64,000 nt of DNA, from assembly GCA_946902875.1 (NCBI GenBank), contig OX336340.1:25621566-25685565 (forward strand), given 5' to 3'. Shown here in pieces: positions 20,580-31,813 of the stretch. Under the pieces are notes generated by a model. It had not been told where the DNA came from and made no database searches. It saw only the letters and a list, made by a program, of their open reading frames with translations. The number at the start of each line of letters is the position of its first letter. Positions within the stretch are counted from its first letter, which is position 1. This stretch comes from Nematopogon swammerdamellus (taxonomy: Eukaryota; Arthropoda; Insecta; Lepidoptera; Adelidae). Both the position numbers and the translations under genes were made by a program.

Positions 20580-22075
20580 AATTTGGTATGCTGTAGGCGC
20601 GGCCCCGGCGGCGGTGACACTGCCCGCGCACGCGCGCAATATAACTTGCCTACTAACACCTCAAACTATAATGAATGACTCGGTCCTTAGTTGCTCTCTC
20701 TATACTATACGTGATGTTCGTCTACAGTGACTGGAGGGAGACGAGCTTTCTAGAGCGCATGAACCCTTCCCTAATGCACTCTAATGCCAATTATAAGTAC
20801 ACGCGCGCGCTGTAAAATACATAGACAACAAGAATGTCAACGCGTAATAACGTGCAATCGCGTAAATGCGCGCGCGCATGGACCAAAATCGAGTGGATAG
20901 AATACCTATTATGTGATAGATATTCTATGAAATAGTACCTACAAAATGTAGTAGGTACTCGTACCTACTCGACGCCACATGACAAATGTTTGTGTTTAGT
21001 TAAATTGAAAATTTAATAATATAGGTAACAAAAGTATTAATTAAGTTACTTAAAATAATTTGATTTTTTACGACCGCTAATAAGAAAGAAATGAAAATGT
21101 CATCCCGTCTCCGCAATCGTCAGCGTCATCTATCATGCCATAATTTAACTTTGTCATAGATTTTAGTTTCTTTATCCCCGAGTGTGGCACGCTGCGCTGT
21201 GGCCATTCAAAATGTGGTTTTAAGCCGAAATGTAAGAGGCACTTATTCTTGCTTAACATTGCTTGAAAACGTTTGCCCTCATTTAAATCGTCTTTACTAT
21301 TTGAAAAACATTAGAAGTTGATGCACGTGATGCACGTGTTAAGTGTAGCACATTCTTTGTGATGTGATGACTAAACTAGATATTATAATTCATTAGTTCT
21401 AGGAACATTTGAAAATGCCCCTTTTGATAGTTATTTTAATGATTGTTAGGTTAGGTTAGGTTAGGGTAGGTTTTAATTTTTTAGTTATTAGTATTACTAC
21501 TTTTTTATATTTTATGAAAATAATTCATTAGATAAAATACATTTGAAGGGGTTATATTAGGGTTAACGTGTGATACGAGTATTATAAGTCCTACTACGAT
21601 AACAACTTCATTGAATTTTATTTAAGTCATTGGAGTTTAAACGATGTTTACATGTGTATACGTGCGTATTACGGTCTTATAGAATCAAATGTTCAAGTGT
21701 AAAATGTAATAAACGTGATAGACACGATTATATCGAAAACGTGATTCGATCATCGTGAGAGCGGAGTGCAACAGAACTGCAGAGAGATCAACACTCTGAC
21801 AGTATTCATACTTTGCAGCTTTCTCTGCTAAAGAGCCGACATTCTACTTCCTAGAAATCTAAGTTATAAGCAGCTTTGCGGGCGCGCTCTGTGCGAGTAC
21901 GGGACATCAATGATTCAGTCGATTTTAGATTGTGTGTGACAGACGGATGTTATATTGATTAGAACTTTATGAAGCAATCATCTCTCCGCTCACTTTCACA
22001 ATTTCATGACTTAAGCATTGAATTCAACATTTTAACTTTTTGCAAAGTTTAAATAAGATACAATATTATCTATAC
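20580..22075. other. Unassigned DNA
   Basis: No gene is seen. It includes a GC-rich patch at 20595-20640 and a (TTAGG)4 run at 21446-21470. A 45-bp stretch near 21509-21560 (AATTCATTAGATAAAATACA) is repeated near 23765-23812. Confidence 0.4.
21446..21470 (+). repeat. Short interstitial telomere-like run (TTAGG)4
   Basis: Four perfect TTAGG units followed by GGTAGG. TTAGG is the telomere unit of Lepidoptera and most insects. So short a run may be chance or a repair relic and is not evidence of a chromosome end. Confidence 0.5.
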
Positions 22076-22081
22076 ATATAC

Positions 22082-22265
22082 ATAACGGCACGCTTGTTTC
22101 CCAATAGGATAAGCAGAGACAACGGATCTCCACGTGCTACGATCTTGACACACCACTCTCATAATGTTTATCATACCATTCTCGTCGGTTAAGCATACTA
22201 CGCACTTGGCCCTTTTTGAGCACATGCCCGATCTGGTCTAGGTGCGTGGTACGTGCGTCTTGAGC
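22082..22265 (+). repeat. GTTTCCCAAT...GATCTCCAC lepidopteran repeat
   Basis: CACGCTTGTTTCCCAATAGG, AAGCAGAGACAACGGATCTCC, ACGTGCTACGATCTTGACAC and GCGTCTTGAGCGAGGACTC. A shorter copy lies at 37845-37920. This is a familiar lepidopteran interspersed repeat, probably a retroelement end. Confidence 0.5.
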
Positions 22266-22269
22266 GAGG

Positions 22270-24370
22270 ACTCTAAATACAATTTCTTAAGAAAATACCT
22301 TAAAGTGATCACGAAGACGACCTCCGTTATTACAAAGATGGTCTCACAAATATTATATTGAAAACTAGTTTTAATAACATTCAAACGTATCGGTTGAAAT
22401 GTCAATGCTCTGCGAAACGACGCGAAATTTGTATTTGTTCGTTCGTCGACCTCCCGCTCCCGCCTGTTTGTGCATACCTACTCGTATAGTGTAAATAAAT
22501 ATTTTCTCGTACAGATATCGCAACTTTCCCTCTCGGCAGGGGCTGACACCTCAAACGTGGGTGACTCGACCGGTTCCTATATAGAATCCATCAATAGCAA
22601 GCTTACTTCCTTTAATAATGCATAGTTACCACGTCATTATGTTACGTGCTTACCTTTCCTGTTACTTATAACATTTTATACAATAAACCTAAAATAAGCT
22701 TACATTTTATAAAAATTAACTGAACAAATTTAATGCCAACGTTTTAACATTGAAAATGTTTTTTCGATCGCGTTGGTAGGGCACCCATTTCAAGGAAATG
22801 TGCGACATCGCCCTGGTGTCGTGAATTTTACAGCTACGTGGATGATTAGGGTGTCAAAAGATGCGTCTCGGCGAGGGCTACTTTTTTTGGAAAAGTCAAA
22901 AACTTTTTTCAAAAAATAAAAATATTTCGAAAAATGACGTGATTTTTTGGTGTCTTCTCTCATTGAATCGGCGATTTCTCGAAAACGAAAAACGATATCG
23001 AAAAAATGAAAAAAAAAACCCTCGGGGTATTGAGTTGGGCTACAATTTGCAAAAACCGGCACCTCGCTATCTCTCACGGTCTAGGCTGCAGCTTATCCTT
23101 TATGCGGCGGAATTTTAAATACCGCGGGAGGTATGTGCGGCGCGCGGACTAATCTGAATGGTAGCATTAAAGTTTATGATTTTTACATATAAATATAATA
23201 TTAATAAAATATAAAAATAAAATAATAATAATATAAAATATTATTTAGTATTATTATTTAATATTATTTATATTAATTAATATATTATATTATTTAATAT
23301 TATTTAGTTAGAACAGATTTGATATTTATTAATTTGTTACTTTAGTTAGACATAATGTCAAGCTTATCTCTTTTTCTGTCTAAATTTTAGTTTAAATTTT
23401 TTAAGCTGCTTGTGTTTTTGACAAATAATAAAAACTATATAAATGTAATACTTTTTTTTTATTTTGTTGAGTTCATTTTCAACGTACCTCAAAGGTCGTG
23501 TAATGCACGAGATCTGTGAATTTTTTTTTAAATTAATATTTACACATTTTTAATAAAATAGGAAAGAAAAATAAAAATAAAATTAACTTAATATCTATTG
23601 ATGCTTTCGGCAAAAGCTAGTGCGCCCAGTAGCCACGCACCGAGGGTTTCATCAGAACATCTGTGCTTCCGGTCGATGGTAACGCACCGAGGGTATCCAC
23701 AGCACATCTTCATTATGTTGCTCTCTGTTTAACACATTATTTGCGATAATTAAAGTAGATATTATAATTCATTAGATAAAATACATTTCAAGGGGTTATA
23801 ATATTAGGATTATATTATAATTAAAGATTTCCCCTAATAATAAATAGTAAATTGGTTGGTTATCTTTCTCAAAGTATGAATACCGCTAAGACATCCTGTC
23901 CTGCCCCCCTTAACATATTACACGTGATAATTTTATAAGTAAATAAACAATTAAATATCGTTATGTAACCGACGCGTATTATTTATGTAAAGAACGAGTC
24001 TGTAATAAATAGTGTGTGTAGCGATGCGTATGTGACATAACTCTACAATAATCGCTGAACATCTGTTCGCCTCCGAGACTCTACCGGTACAAGTCGGCTC
24101 GCTTCATCAGTCATCCATCACCCATCGCATCGCTCACTCAGTCACTCACACCCTCACACACTGAACACACACACTCACACACACACACATACCCTAATTC
24201 ACTCGCTTTATTGATGGCCGACAGTGTGTTAAGACAGTTTAAGTTAAGGCAGCGACTTAAGGCAACTATAGAATTGAATTCTTTTGACAAATTATACAAC
24301 ATGTGTTAGTGTATATTCATAGTATTTTTTGTTTTGTTACAGAACCTAAAATTGTTGGATAGATCAAATA
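22270..24370. other. Unassigned DNA, very AT-rich centre
   Basis: No gene is seen. 22860-23020 is rich in AAAAA/TTTTT with two opposed frames that are not convincing. 23160-23420 is a TATAT/AATAAT-rich stretch. A (CA)n run occurs near 24165-24192. Confidence 0.4.
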
Positions 24371-24374
24371 CTGC

Positions 24375-24460
24375 ACCCGTGATATCAACCTATCACACCT
24401 TGGTGAACTAGGTAGCATGTTAGTGCTTCCTTTTGGTCGTACCGGCTACACGGAGCCACC
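24375..24460 (-). repeat. SINE-A tail fragment
   Basis: CCCGTGATATCAACCTATCAC, TGGTGAACTAGGTAGCATGT, TAGTGCTTCCTTTTGGTCG and CCGGCTACACGGA, a diverged complement of the SINE-A tail. Confidence 0.6.
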
Positions 24461-24631
24461 ATATAATTAGTGGCTATTAGTTTTTGTGGGTTTTCATTAT
24501 TTTGTCTAACATAACGTATATTTTTTGTCAATTATCTGCCAATGTATTAGCTTATTCACATATTAAAAAATAACTTTGAAATACCCGGCGTAAATAATGA
24601 ACATCGATCTTTAGAACGAGACAATCCGGTT

Positions 24632-24693
24632 GTAGAGCGTCGTCCCTGTCGCGCGAACTCGCACGTCTCTGTGCGACAGGGACGACGCTCTAC
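24632..24693. repeat. Perfect 21-bp inverted repeat with 20-base loop
   Basis: Arms 24632-24652 and 24673-24693 are exact complements beginning GTAGAGCGTCGTCCC. The loop contains GCGAACTCGCACG. The arms are GC-rich, unlike the AT-rich flanks. It could be a small fold-back element or an encoded RNA hairpin. Confidence 0.75.
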
Positions 24694-24812
24694 GACGAGC
24701 GCGCCGTCGTCGATTCTGTGTTCGCTCATAGGTAGAGATCTACTCAATCAATTTCACATGGGGATTTAAATGACGTTTTCTGGCACATTTAGGACACTAC
24801 AGTTCAGTTGGT

Positions 24813-24888
24813 ATACGCCGACCGGATTCGAACCGCGGACCTCTCGTATAAGAAGCCGATGCCCAAACCACTCGGCCACCCGGCGCTT
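24813..24888 (-). repeat. tRNA-derived SINE fragment, copy 1
   Basis: The minus strand has GCCGGGTGGCCGAGTGGTTT (A-box), GGCATCGGCTTCTTATACG, AGAGGTCCGC and GGTTCGAATCCGGTCGGCG (B-box and 3' stem). Outer CGCCG/CGGCG pair. The same sequence occurs at 50793-50872 and partly at 37060-37127, so it is more likely a tRNA-derived retroposon than a functional tRNA gene. The T-stem pairs poorly. Confidence 0.65.
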
Positions 24889-25289
24889 ACCGCTTATAAA
24901 ATGTATACTAATCTAAGTTAACTTTATTTCATTGATGGGAAATGTTGTTGCTGATTAAGTACGGATCGTATGACTTAGTTATTCAATGAGGAAACAAACA
25001 ACTAAGGTTTAATCTGCATATTGAATTTTTTTGAACTCGTCGCCTTAATGAGACGTCAGCTAAACGTCCATTATTGATCGGTGTAGTTACACACAACACA
25101 ATGATTTCAGATCGTGCACAGTACAATGTCGCGTCCCTTCGCTTCACATCCCACATTGGATGTAAGCAGCAAACGGCGACTGCTCCCTGCCACGACGCAG
25201 CTGGAGAACTGTACTCGGCGGAACTGGCACAGAGCTCGGTCTAACTTCCGCATTCTACGTACAATACACTTTTGAGTATTTGTTTTATA

Positions 25290-25475
25290 TTGAGCTCCAT
25301 TTATTATACTACTACATATCTTTGTGCCTTACTTGCTGCTTGATAGTTATATCTTGTCCGAATACTTTGCTAAACGTGGTGGTCGATGTTGTGTTGCAAT
25401 TTTCCAGTTCTTGCAGCACAACACTGATTACTCTGCTTACTCTGATTGTCGGGATACAGCGTGTGTAGTATGTAT
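25290..25475 (-). repeat. Family H 5' part with ATGT microsatellite
   Basis: The complement of the family H start: GCTGCTTGATAGTTATATC, TTGTCCGAATACTTTGCTAA, CGTGGTGGTCGATGTTGTG, then the stem-loop (25381-25427), TGATTGTCGGGATACAGCG, and a GTATGTATGTATG run at the outer end. Confidence 0.7.
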
Positions 25476-25499
25476 GTATGTACTACTACATACCGTATT

Positions 25500-25597
25500 T
25501 TGTACCGTGTGGTGCCGGTACTTTAAAATAATAGCCCACTGCATCTCTCCCCGTGCATGTCGTAAAAGGCGACTAAGGGATATGACTCCCTTCTTAT
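25500..25597 (-). repeat. Family H 3' block
   Basis: GTGGTGCCGGTACTTTAAAA, AGCCCACTGCATCTCTCCCC, TGCATGTCGTAAAAGGCGAC, TAAGGGATATGACTCCCTTC, the complement of 51108-51212. It runs directly into the shared central module at 25601. Confidence 0.65.
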
Positions 25598-25830
25598 ATT
25601 ACTAGGTGGTAGGGTTTAACCCACCCGGGTTGGTACCACCGCACTGAATGAAAGGTCGGTCGAAACGGCTATGTAAATAGTTTGTGTTTTCCGTCCAGTT
25701 CAGCGTAGCCGGCACGACCGAAGGGAAGCACTGACGTGGCACCAAGTTCACCCGGTGTTATGGGCTGACATCACGGATGTTGTGGGTGATGTAGCCAACC
25801 GTGTCAGTTTCAATAAAAAAAAAAAAAAAC
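25598..25830 (+). repeat. SINE-A body and poly(A) tail (5' head replaced)
   Basis: The central module (GGTGGTAGGGTTTAACCC...GTTGGTACCACCG) can fold with outer arms 25605-25611 and 25634-25640. It is followed by the tail blocks CACTGAATGAAAGGTCGGTC, GAAACGGCTATGTAAATAG, CCGTCCAGTTCAG, GAAGCACTGACGTGGCACC, GTGTTATGGGCTGACATCAC and GTAGCCAACCGTGTCAGTTT, ending in A16 (25814-25829). The tRNA/5S head is missing; family H sequence is in its place. Confidence 0.8.
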
Positions 25831-25865
25831 ATGTAAAGGGGTTTGTAAAACAAACAAACAAAAGT

Positions 25866-25948
25866 CGGCCTCGGCAGCTAAGTGGTGCGATCGGTCGGCT
25901 GCCGGTGGTGATCATAAGCACACCTGGGCGCGTTCAGTACTTGGATTT
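25866..25948 (+). repeat. SINE-A head only
   Basis: GGCCTCGGCAGCTAAGTGGTGC, GGTGATCATAAGCACACCTG and GTTCAGTACTTGGAT, truncated in the 5S-like box. It lies about 35 bp beyond the poly(A) of the preceding SINE-A body. Confidence 0.7.
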
Positions 25949-25949
25949 T

Positions 25950-28275
25950 AAACGCTAAATCTTTCCGAAAGTTCAAACATCTTATCCGAGTTATGAAAAA
26001 TGATAAAATCTTTAAAAAAAAAATTAACAGTATGGATAATTGATTGAATATTACAAGAAAACTATAGCATTTTAGTAGCAGCAGCGTTAGTAGAAAATTT
26101 TAGAAAAAATATATATAAAATGATAATTTATTCAGCGCGTAGTCGGTGCATAGAACCTTGTTTAATCGCCAGGCGGCCGCTACGTGCAGTATTTGAACGA
26201 GGCTCAAGAGAAGTCAGTTATTGTGAAAAGGTTCTATTAGACAGCTTAAAGCTGGAATGAACGAAATCATTTGCGTAAGTATCACGACAGGTACGGAACC
26301 TCGGTGCTCCAGTCCGAATCGCATTGACCGTTTTTTTTTTACAGATTTAGTTATGATTACAGCTTGCATTAAAATGACTTAATTTCCTTTACAACCGTCA
26401 AATGCAAAATTGAACGTTATAATAAACTGTTTAAGGTTTTAAATTAAATGAGATCAATTTGTCGAGGGTCGATCGTTGAGTGGGCGGACGGGCGGCGGTG
26501 TGGAATGATAGTAGGAATAATGAATATATTGTGTAGTACAAAGGTTTGGCGCATGCGCGTGGGCGGCTCACAGCATATCACACGAGGTGAGCACTCGTTA
26601 AACAATTAGTGAAGCCATTGTGTCATGTTGTCATTGTAACTCGGCTCTGTACACAAGTACATCTATTCATATTGATGCCATGTATTATGTATTATAAGTT
26701 GTGCCTCTTTTAATACTTAATATAAATATTTGACTTAAGTACTTATATAGTATTTGAAAGTAAACTTTAAACAAAACAAAAATAATCAATTATGCACTCT
26801 GCATTAAGTTAGTAATAATAAATTAAGAAATTTGTGTGTTGTTAATGTAATAAAGTTCAATTTATGTATTAAATTACCCAGCCCTACATTTGGATATTCT
26901 ACCAAACGAATACCTAAGCTGGCAACATAATTATTATAAATAAATAAGTTAATTGTATAGCTGTTTAAAAATCAATCATGAATAGTGGGAGCGAGATACA
27001 ATAAAAATCATTAGCAACATGTTGGTTTCAAGCGTCGAGCTATGACGCGCACTAGTTTTTTTCCTCCACGGCTGCAGCCTCCAAGCAATATTCTTGTACG
27101 CGGAAAGGCCGCCGCGCCCCGTCTGCCGGTGCGCGCGGGCCCTGCATTAGACTTGAACGCTCGCCGCCTGCGAAGGGTTTTCTTAGTTTTATTTGGTGAA
27201 TCGTTCCAGAACATGGCGCGGCACAAACGCATCCATTAAAAAAAAATGTTTTTATTCTAAAGTGTTCATTTTGAATTCTAAGAAGAGAAGGACGAACAGC
27301 CGCTTCAATGAAATAATTTCACAAATTATTTTAAATGTAGCAAAATTATTAATTTGTCGCATAAAATATTTACAAAAGTGTACAATTACAATAAAATCTA
27401 AAATAATGAAAGAATGCCTTATTTTAGATTCATGTTTATGATTACGGTTTTACATTTGGAATATTTTCAAGTGAACGAAATATCAAATTAAAATTAATTG
27501 TTTGGTAATCGTGTGGCAAATAATTATCACTGTAAATTTAGTGTACTTATCACATTAAATCTAATTAAATTACAGAACAAAAACATCAAATTTACGTTAC
27601 CATGTTTGTTCACTTGTCAGTGAAAACTTTCGCGTTGACAAAGATTGCGACGACCAAACAATATTATGTTACAACTTTAAATGTTCGTATGTTAGCTGGA
27701 TTTTTTTCGCAATAATCCGATTCCGATTGTGCTACGCGGAGTGATTACTGGTGCGAGCTATAAACGTTGCACAATATACACACAACATTGACGAACTTAT
27801 ACACGAAACAACAGTTATATTTACCATTCATACAGTTCGTATAATATTAGACGACACGCTCAATAGTTACATTTCCAAAGGGCTGCGCGGTGAAAGTACA
27901 AACCAAAATTCACATCAGTTACTCTACATTCACGATCACGTCTAGAATGACTTGAACTCATCATAGCTGCTGTTCCAAATTCAAATGATGCACAACTACA
28001 AAGCGCCTAGTGTAGTCTGCGCGTTCCTTCACACATAGTACTTCTTGCGGAATATGAGCGAAGTGAAAAGGCTGCGTGCCATGATAACTTAGGTAAAGTG
28101 TACGGATATTGTGCCGAAGTGTTATGTCATTGATTAAACAAATAGGATGCGCTCAAATGTCACGCTTATCGCTACAAGTTGCGGTCGTGAGAATCAACTT
28201 GAAATTTTGCAATAACAAAGTCTACGGAATGCTGAAATAGAAGCGGTGTGTTTTGTCAGTTCATTGAATAGTATA
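25950..28275. other. Unassigned DNA
   Basis: No gene or clear repeat is recognised. GC-rich patches lie at 26470-26510 and 27095-27175. A 65-codon frame over the latter ends in a zinc-finger-like MARHKRIH but lacks the cysteines; see the rejected list. Confidence 0.4.
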
Positions 28276-28276
28276 A

Positions 28277-28508
28277 GCACTCCTTTCAACACAGTATGAT
28301 CACTCTTTTCAAACAGTATGAGCACTCTTTTCAAACAGTATGAGCACTCTTTTCAACAAGTATGAGCACTCTTTTCAAACAGTATGATCACTCTTTTCAA
28401 ACAGTATGAGCACTCTTTTCAAACAGTATGAGCACTCTTTTCAAACAGTATGAGAACTCTTTCCTAACAGTATGAGCACTCTCTTCAAACAGTATGAACA
28501 CTCTTTAA
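28277..28508. repeat. 22-bp minisatellite, about 10-11 copies
   Basis: The unit is CAAACAGTATGAGCACTCTTTT. Variants have GATCACTC, GAACACTC or GAGAACTC, and one copy has CAACAAG for CAAACAG. Degenerate copies stand at both ends, as expected when an array is refreshed from the middle. Confidence 0.9.
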
Positions 28509-28769
28509 GTATTCGCTTCATGCTCTATTCGTCGAACGGGGCGTGCACGCGGCTCACTGACTCTAATATTATTTAGTTGAAGTTTCGCTCGACTGGAGAA
28601 GCCGATGTTATTTCACGCAGTTTAATTTCTACTTACGTGATCTTATTTTATTTATTAACATTTTTATGCGGCTGACCAGTGAGCGGGGTCGACTCTTACT
28701 TACTTGCACTTACTTGCAAGTGAATTGGTGTTTGCGAACAAATTCTATTTTTTTCTTTGGTGAGAAGAG

Positions 28770-28972
28770 TGGCAGTGGGCTGGACACGTCAGCCGAAAGA
28801 ATGACGACCATCGGATTAAGTATGGCGGCCGTGAGCAGGAAAACGAAGTGTAGGAGGGCCACCCGACAGGTGGGACGACGAAATCAAGTTCGTCGGCGGA
28901 AAGCAGCGATTCTGTACCGCTGGAAAATTGAAGAGGCGTGTGTTCAGCAGTGGGCGCATACACACTGATGAC
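28770..28972 (+). pseudogene. Degenerate LINE C-terminus
   Basis: GTGGCAGTGGGCTGGACACG, GTCAGCCGAAAGAATGACG encode W-Q-W-A-G-H-V-S-R-K-N-D, with frameshifts into RRATRQVGRRNQVRR, RRKAAILYRW, EEACVQQWAHTH. The W-A-G-H-V/A-R and ending VQQW pattern matches the C-terminus of RTE-like LINEs, in plus orientation. Diverged from the 7596 family. Confidence 0.6.
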
Positions 28973-29523
28973 TGACTGACGGACTTCGATGAGAACCATA
29001 TCGTTTTTATAATAATATGTGTGAGAGAGTTCGAACATAATATTTTAGGTTCATTGGGTATTTTCGATAAACATTTAAAATGGATGTGGTTTAATATCTC
29101 GTATGCAAAATTATTACTTTAAAATATGATTAAATTGTAATAATAGACGTCTATAATTCCTATCGGCTACTAGATACGAAGGCGGCTCTCTGATTTGTCT
29201 CATAAAAAATTGAAATAATAAAAGAACTTGAACTTTGGTCTTTGAAAGGCCTCAAGACAAGGCATTTAACTACAGACAGACAAAACAATTAAATATGAAC
29301 CAACATGCAATGTAGTACTGTTTCAATGTCACTCCGAGCGGACCGGAGCGCTGCGCCGGCGACTGTCCACGTGACGTGAGTGACGGAACCAGGCTAACGC
29401 GATGTCAACTTTCGTCACTACGAACTCTGACCGGTGGCGAACGAAATCCATTGTTCGGCTGACAACTCCACGAGCAACGAGTTCGACTGCTACGACCAAC
29501 CGATCACGATGACATCGGATGAT

Positions 29524-29760
29524 TCTTACCTTACTAGGTGGTAGGGTTCAAGTGTTCAACCCGCCCGGGTTGTTACCACCGCGCTGAATGAAAGGTCGGT
29601 TGAAACGGCTATATATATAGTTCGTGTTTTCTGTCTAGTTCAGTGTAGCCGGCACGACCGAAGGGAAGAACTGACATGGCACCTAGTTCACCAAGGTGTT
29701 ATGGGCTGACATCACGGATGTAGTAGGTGATCTAGCCAACCGTGTCAGTTATCAAAAAAT
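29524..29760 (+). repeat. SINE-A body and tail
   Basis: CCTTACTAGGTGGTAGGG, CAACCCGCCCGGGTTGTTACC, then the tail blocks GAATGAAAGGTCGGTTGAAA, CGGCACGACCGAAGGGAAG, GTTATGGGCTGACATCACGG, CAACCGTGTCAGTTAT and an A-rich end. The central module has a small CAAGTGTT insertion. No head. Confidence 0.75.
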
Positions 29761-29799
29761 AAAAAATTAAAAGATCTTGCACTCTCATATTATATTTGA

Positions 29800-31545
29800 T
29801 TACTAGCTTTTTCCCGCGGCTTCGCTCGCGTGAAATTCGTATTTCAAAGGAAGTAAGTAAATAACTAAGGGCGAGCTGGGTTCATGTAAACGATAAACCG
29901 TCTCGAAGAAAGTGAGTAACTTTTTGAGGCCGAAGGCGAAGTTGCGTTCAGGAAGACGATAAACCTTCTCGAAGACAGTAAGTAACTATGGGCGAGGCCG
30001 AAGGCCGAGCTGCGTTCAGGATGAGGGTAAACTTTTCGAAGAAAGTAAGTAACAGAGGGCGAGGCCGAAGGCCGAGCTGCGTTCAGGAAGAGGATGACCT
30101 TTTCGAAGAAAGTAAGTAACAGAGGGCGAGGCCGAAGGCCGAGCTGCGTTCAGGAAGACGATAAACCTTTTCGAAGACAGTAAGTAACTATAGGCGAGGC
30201 CGAAGGCCGAGCTGCGTTCAGGAAGACGATAAATTCTCGAAGACAGTAAGTAACTATGGGCAAGGCCGAAGGCCGAGATGTGTTCAGGAAGAGGATAAAC
30301 CTTTTCGAAGAAAGTAAGTAACAAAGAAGTTACTTTCTTCCAGAAGATTTATGGTCTTCCTGAACGCAGCTCGGCCTTCGGACTCGCCCTCTGATACTTA
30401 CATTCTTCGAAAAGGTTACCCTCTTCCTGAACGCAGCTCGGCCTTCGGCCTCGCCCATTGTTACTTACTTCTTAAAGATGGTTTATCCTCTTCCTGAACG
30501 CAGCTCGGCCTTCGGCCTCGCCCATAGTTACTTACTGTCTTCGAAAAGGTTTATCGTCTTCCTGAACGCAGCTCGGCCTTCGGCCTCGCCCTCTGTTACT
30601 TACTTTCTTAGAAAAGTTTACCCTCATCCTGAACGAAGCTCGGCCTTTGGCCTCGCCCATAGTTACTTACTGTCTTCGAGAAGGTTCAATTTTCCTGAAC
30701 GCAGCTCGGCCTTCGGCCTCGCCCTCTGTTACTTACTTTCTTCGAAAAGTTTATCCTCTTCATGAACGCAGCTCGGCCTTCGGCCTCGCCCTTTGTTACT
30801 TACTTTCTTAAAGATGGTTTATCCTCTTCCTGAACGCAGCTCGGCCTTCGGCCTCGCCCATAATTACTTACTGTCTTCGAGAAGGTTAATCGTCTTCCTG
30901 AGAGCAACTTCGCCTTCGGCCTCAAAAAGTTACTCACTTTCTTCGAGACGGTTTATCGTTTACCTGAACCCAGCTCGCCCTTAGTTACCTACTTACTTTC
31001 TTTCTTTGAAATACGAATTTCGCGCGTATTTCCTTTCTTTAAGAAAGTAAGTAACAAAGGGCGAGGCCGAAGGCCGAGCTGCGTTTAGGAAGAGGATAAC
31101 CTTTTCGAAGAATGTAAGTAACAGAGGGCGAGTCCGAAGGCCGAGCTGCGTTCAGGAAGACCATAAATCTTCTCGAAGAAAGTAACTTCTTTGTTAGTTA
31201 CTTTCTTCAAAAAGGTTTATCCTCTTCCTGAACACATCTCGGCCTTCGGCCTCGCCCATAGTTACTTGCTGTCTTCGAGAATTTATCGTCTTCCTGAACG
31301 CAGCTCGGCCTTCGGCCTCGCTCTTTGTTACTTGCTTTCTTCGAGGTTTATGGTCTTCATGAACGCAGCTCGGCCTTCGGCCTCGCCCTTTGTTACTTAC
31401 TTTCTTCTAGAAGGTTTATAGCCTTCGCGAACGCAACTCGGCCTTCGGCTTCGCCCTTAGTTACTTACTTTCTTTGAGTAGGTCTATCGTCTTCCTGAAC
31501 GCAACTCATTCACAAACTTTCGCGTTTATAATATTAGTAGGATTT
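29800..31545. repeat. Fold-back array of about 68-bp units in alternating orientation
   Basis: Framed by TACTAGCTTTTTCCCGCGGC (left) and TTTATAATATTAGTAGGAT (right), ends of a common arthropod repeat. Inside, units of GAGGCCGAAGGCCGAGCTGC, GTTCAGGAAGACGATAAACC, TCGAAGACAGTAAGTAAC occur as about seven forward copies (29867-30325), about ten inverted copies (30327-31018), two to three forward (31040-31195), then about five inverted (31198-31515). 30490-31018 mirrors 29838-30320, and 31090-31310 mirrors about 30210-30440. Frames such as 30016-30324 and 30478-30765 are by-products. Confidence 0.8.
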
Positions 31546-31765
31546 ATTTTGGGTAGATTTGGAGTGAGGCCTGATTGTAGAAATTATTCCCAATTATCTG
31601 ATGCATGCAAGCAAATCCGAAAGCAAAAGCTAACAATATATAAATTTTTGAAATGTGCTAATTAAGCCCTTTCAGTTGATACCCAACACGGCATCATTAA
31701 AAAAAATTTTTTTTTAGATCATTACTTATGTCCTCTAGATGGCGCCATATCCTATAGCCTATAGA

Positions 31766-31813
31766 CGTTGGATGCGTCTTGACGACCAGCGGACGATCAA
31801 GACGCATCCAACG
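31766..31813. repeat. 17-bp perfect hairpin
   Basis: The CGTTGGATGCGTCTTGA arm at 31766-31782 and its complement at 31797-31813 flank a 14-base loop. Just after the fold-back array. Confidence 0.7.

Noticed and set aside
24813..24888. Functional tRNA gene on the minus strand
   Set aside because: A and B boxes are present, but the T-stem pairs poorly and the same sequence occurs at 50793 in another context, so a tRNA-derived SINE is more likely.
27042..27239. 65-codon frame ending in GESFQNMARHKRIH, resembling a C2H2 zinc finger
   Set aside because: The two cysteines are absent and the spacing from Phe to the first His is three residues too short; no neighbouring fingers. Probably chance in GC-rich DNA.
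28277..28508. CRISPR-like array
   Set aside because: The 22-bp units are contiguous without spacers, and the context is eukaryotic; it is a minisatellite.
30016..31421. Several frames with SSAFGLAHSYLLSS repeats
   Set aside because: These come from the fold-back array and occur in both orientations; not genes.
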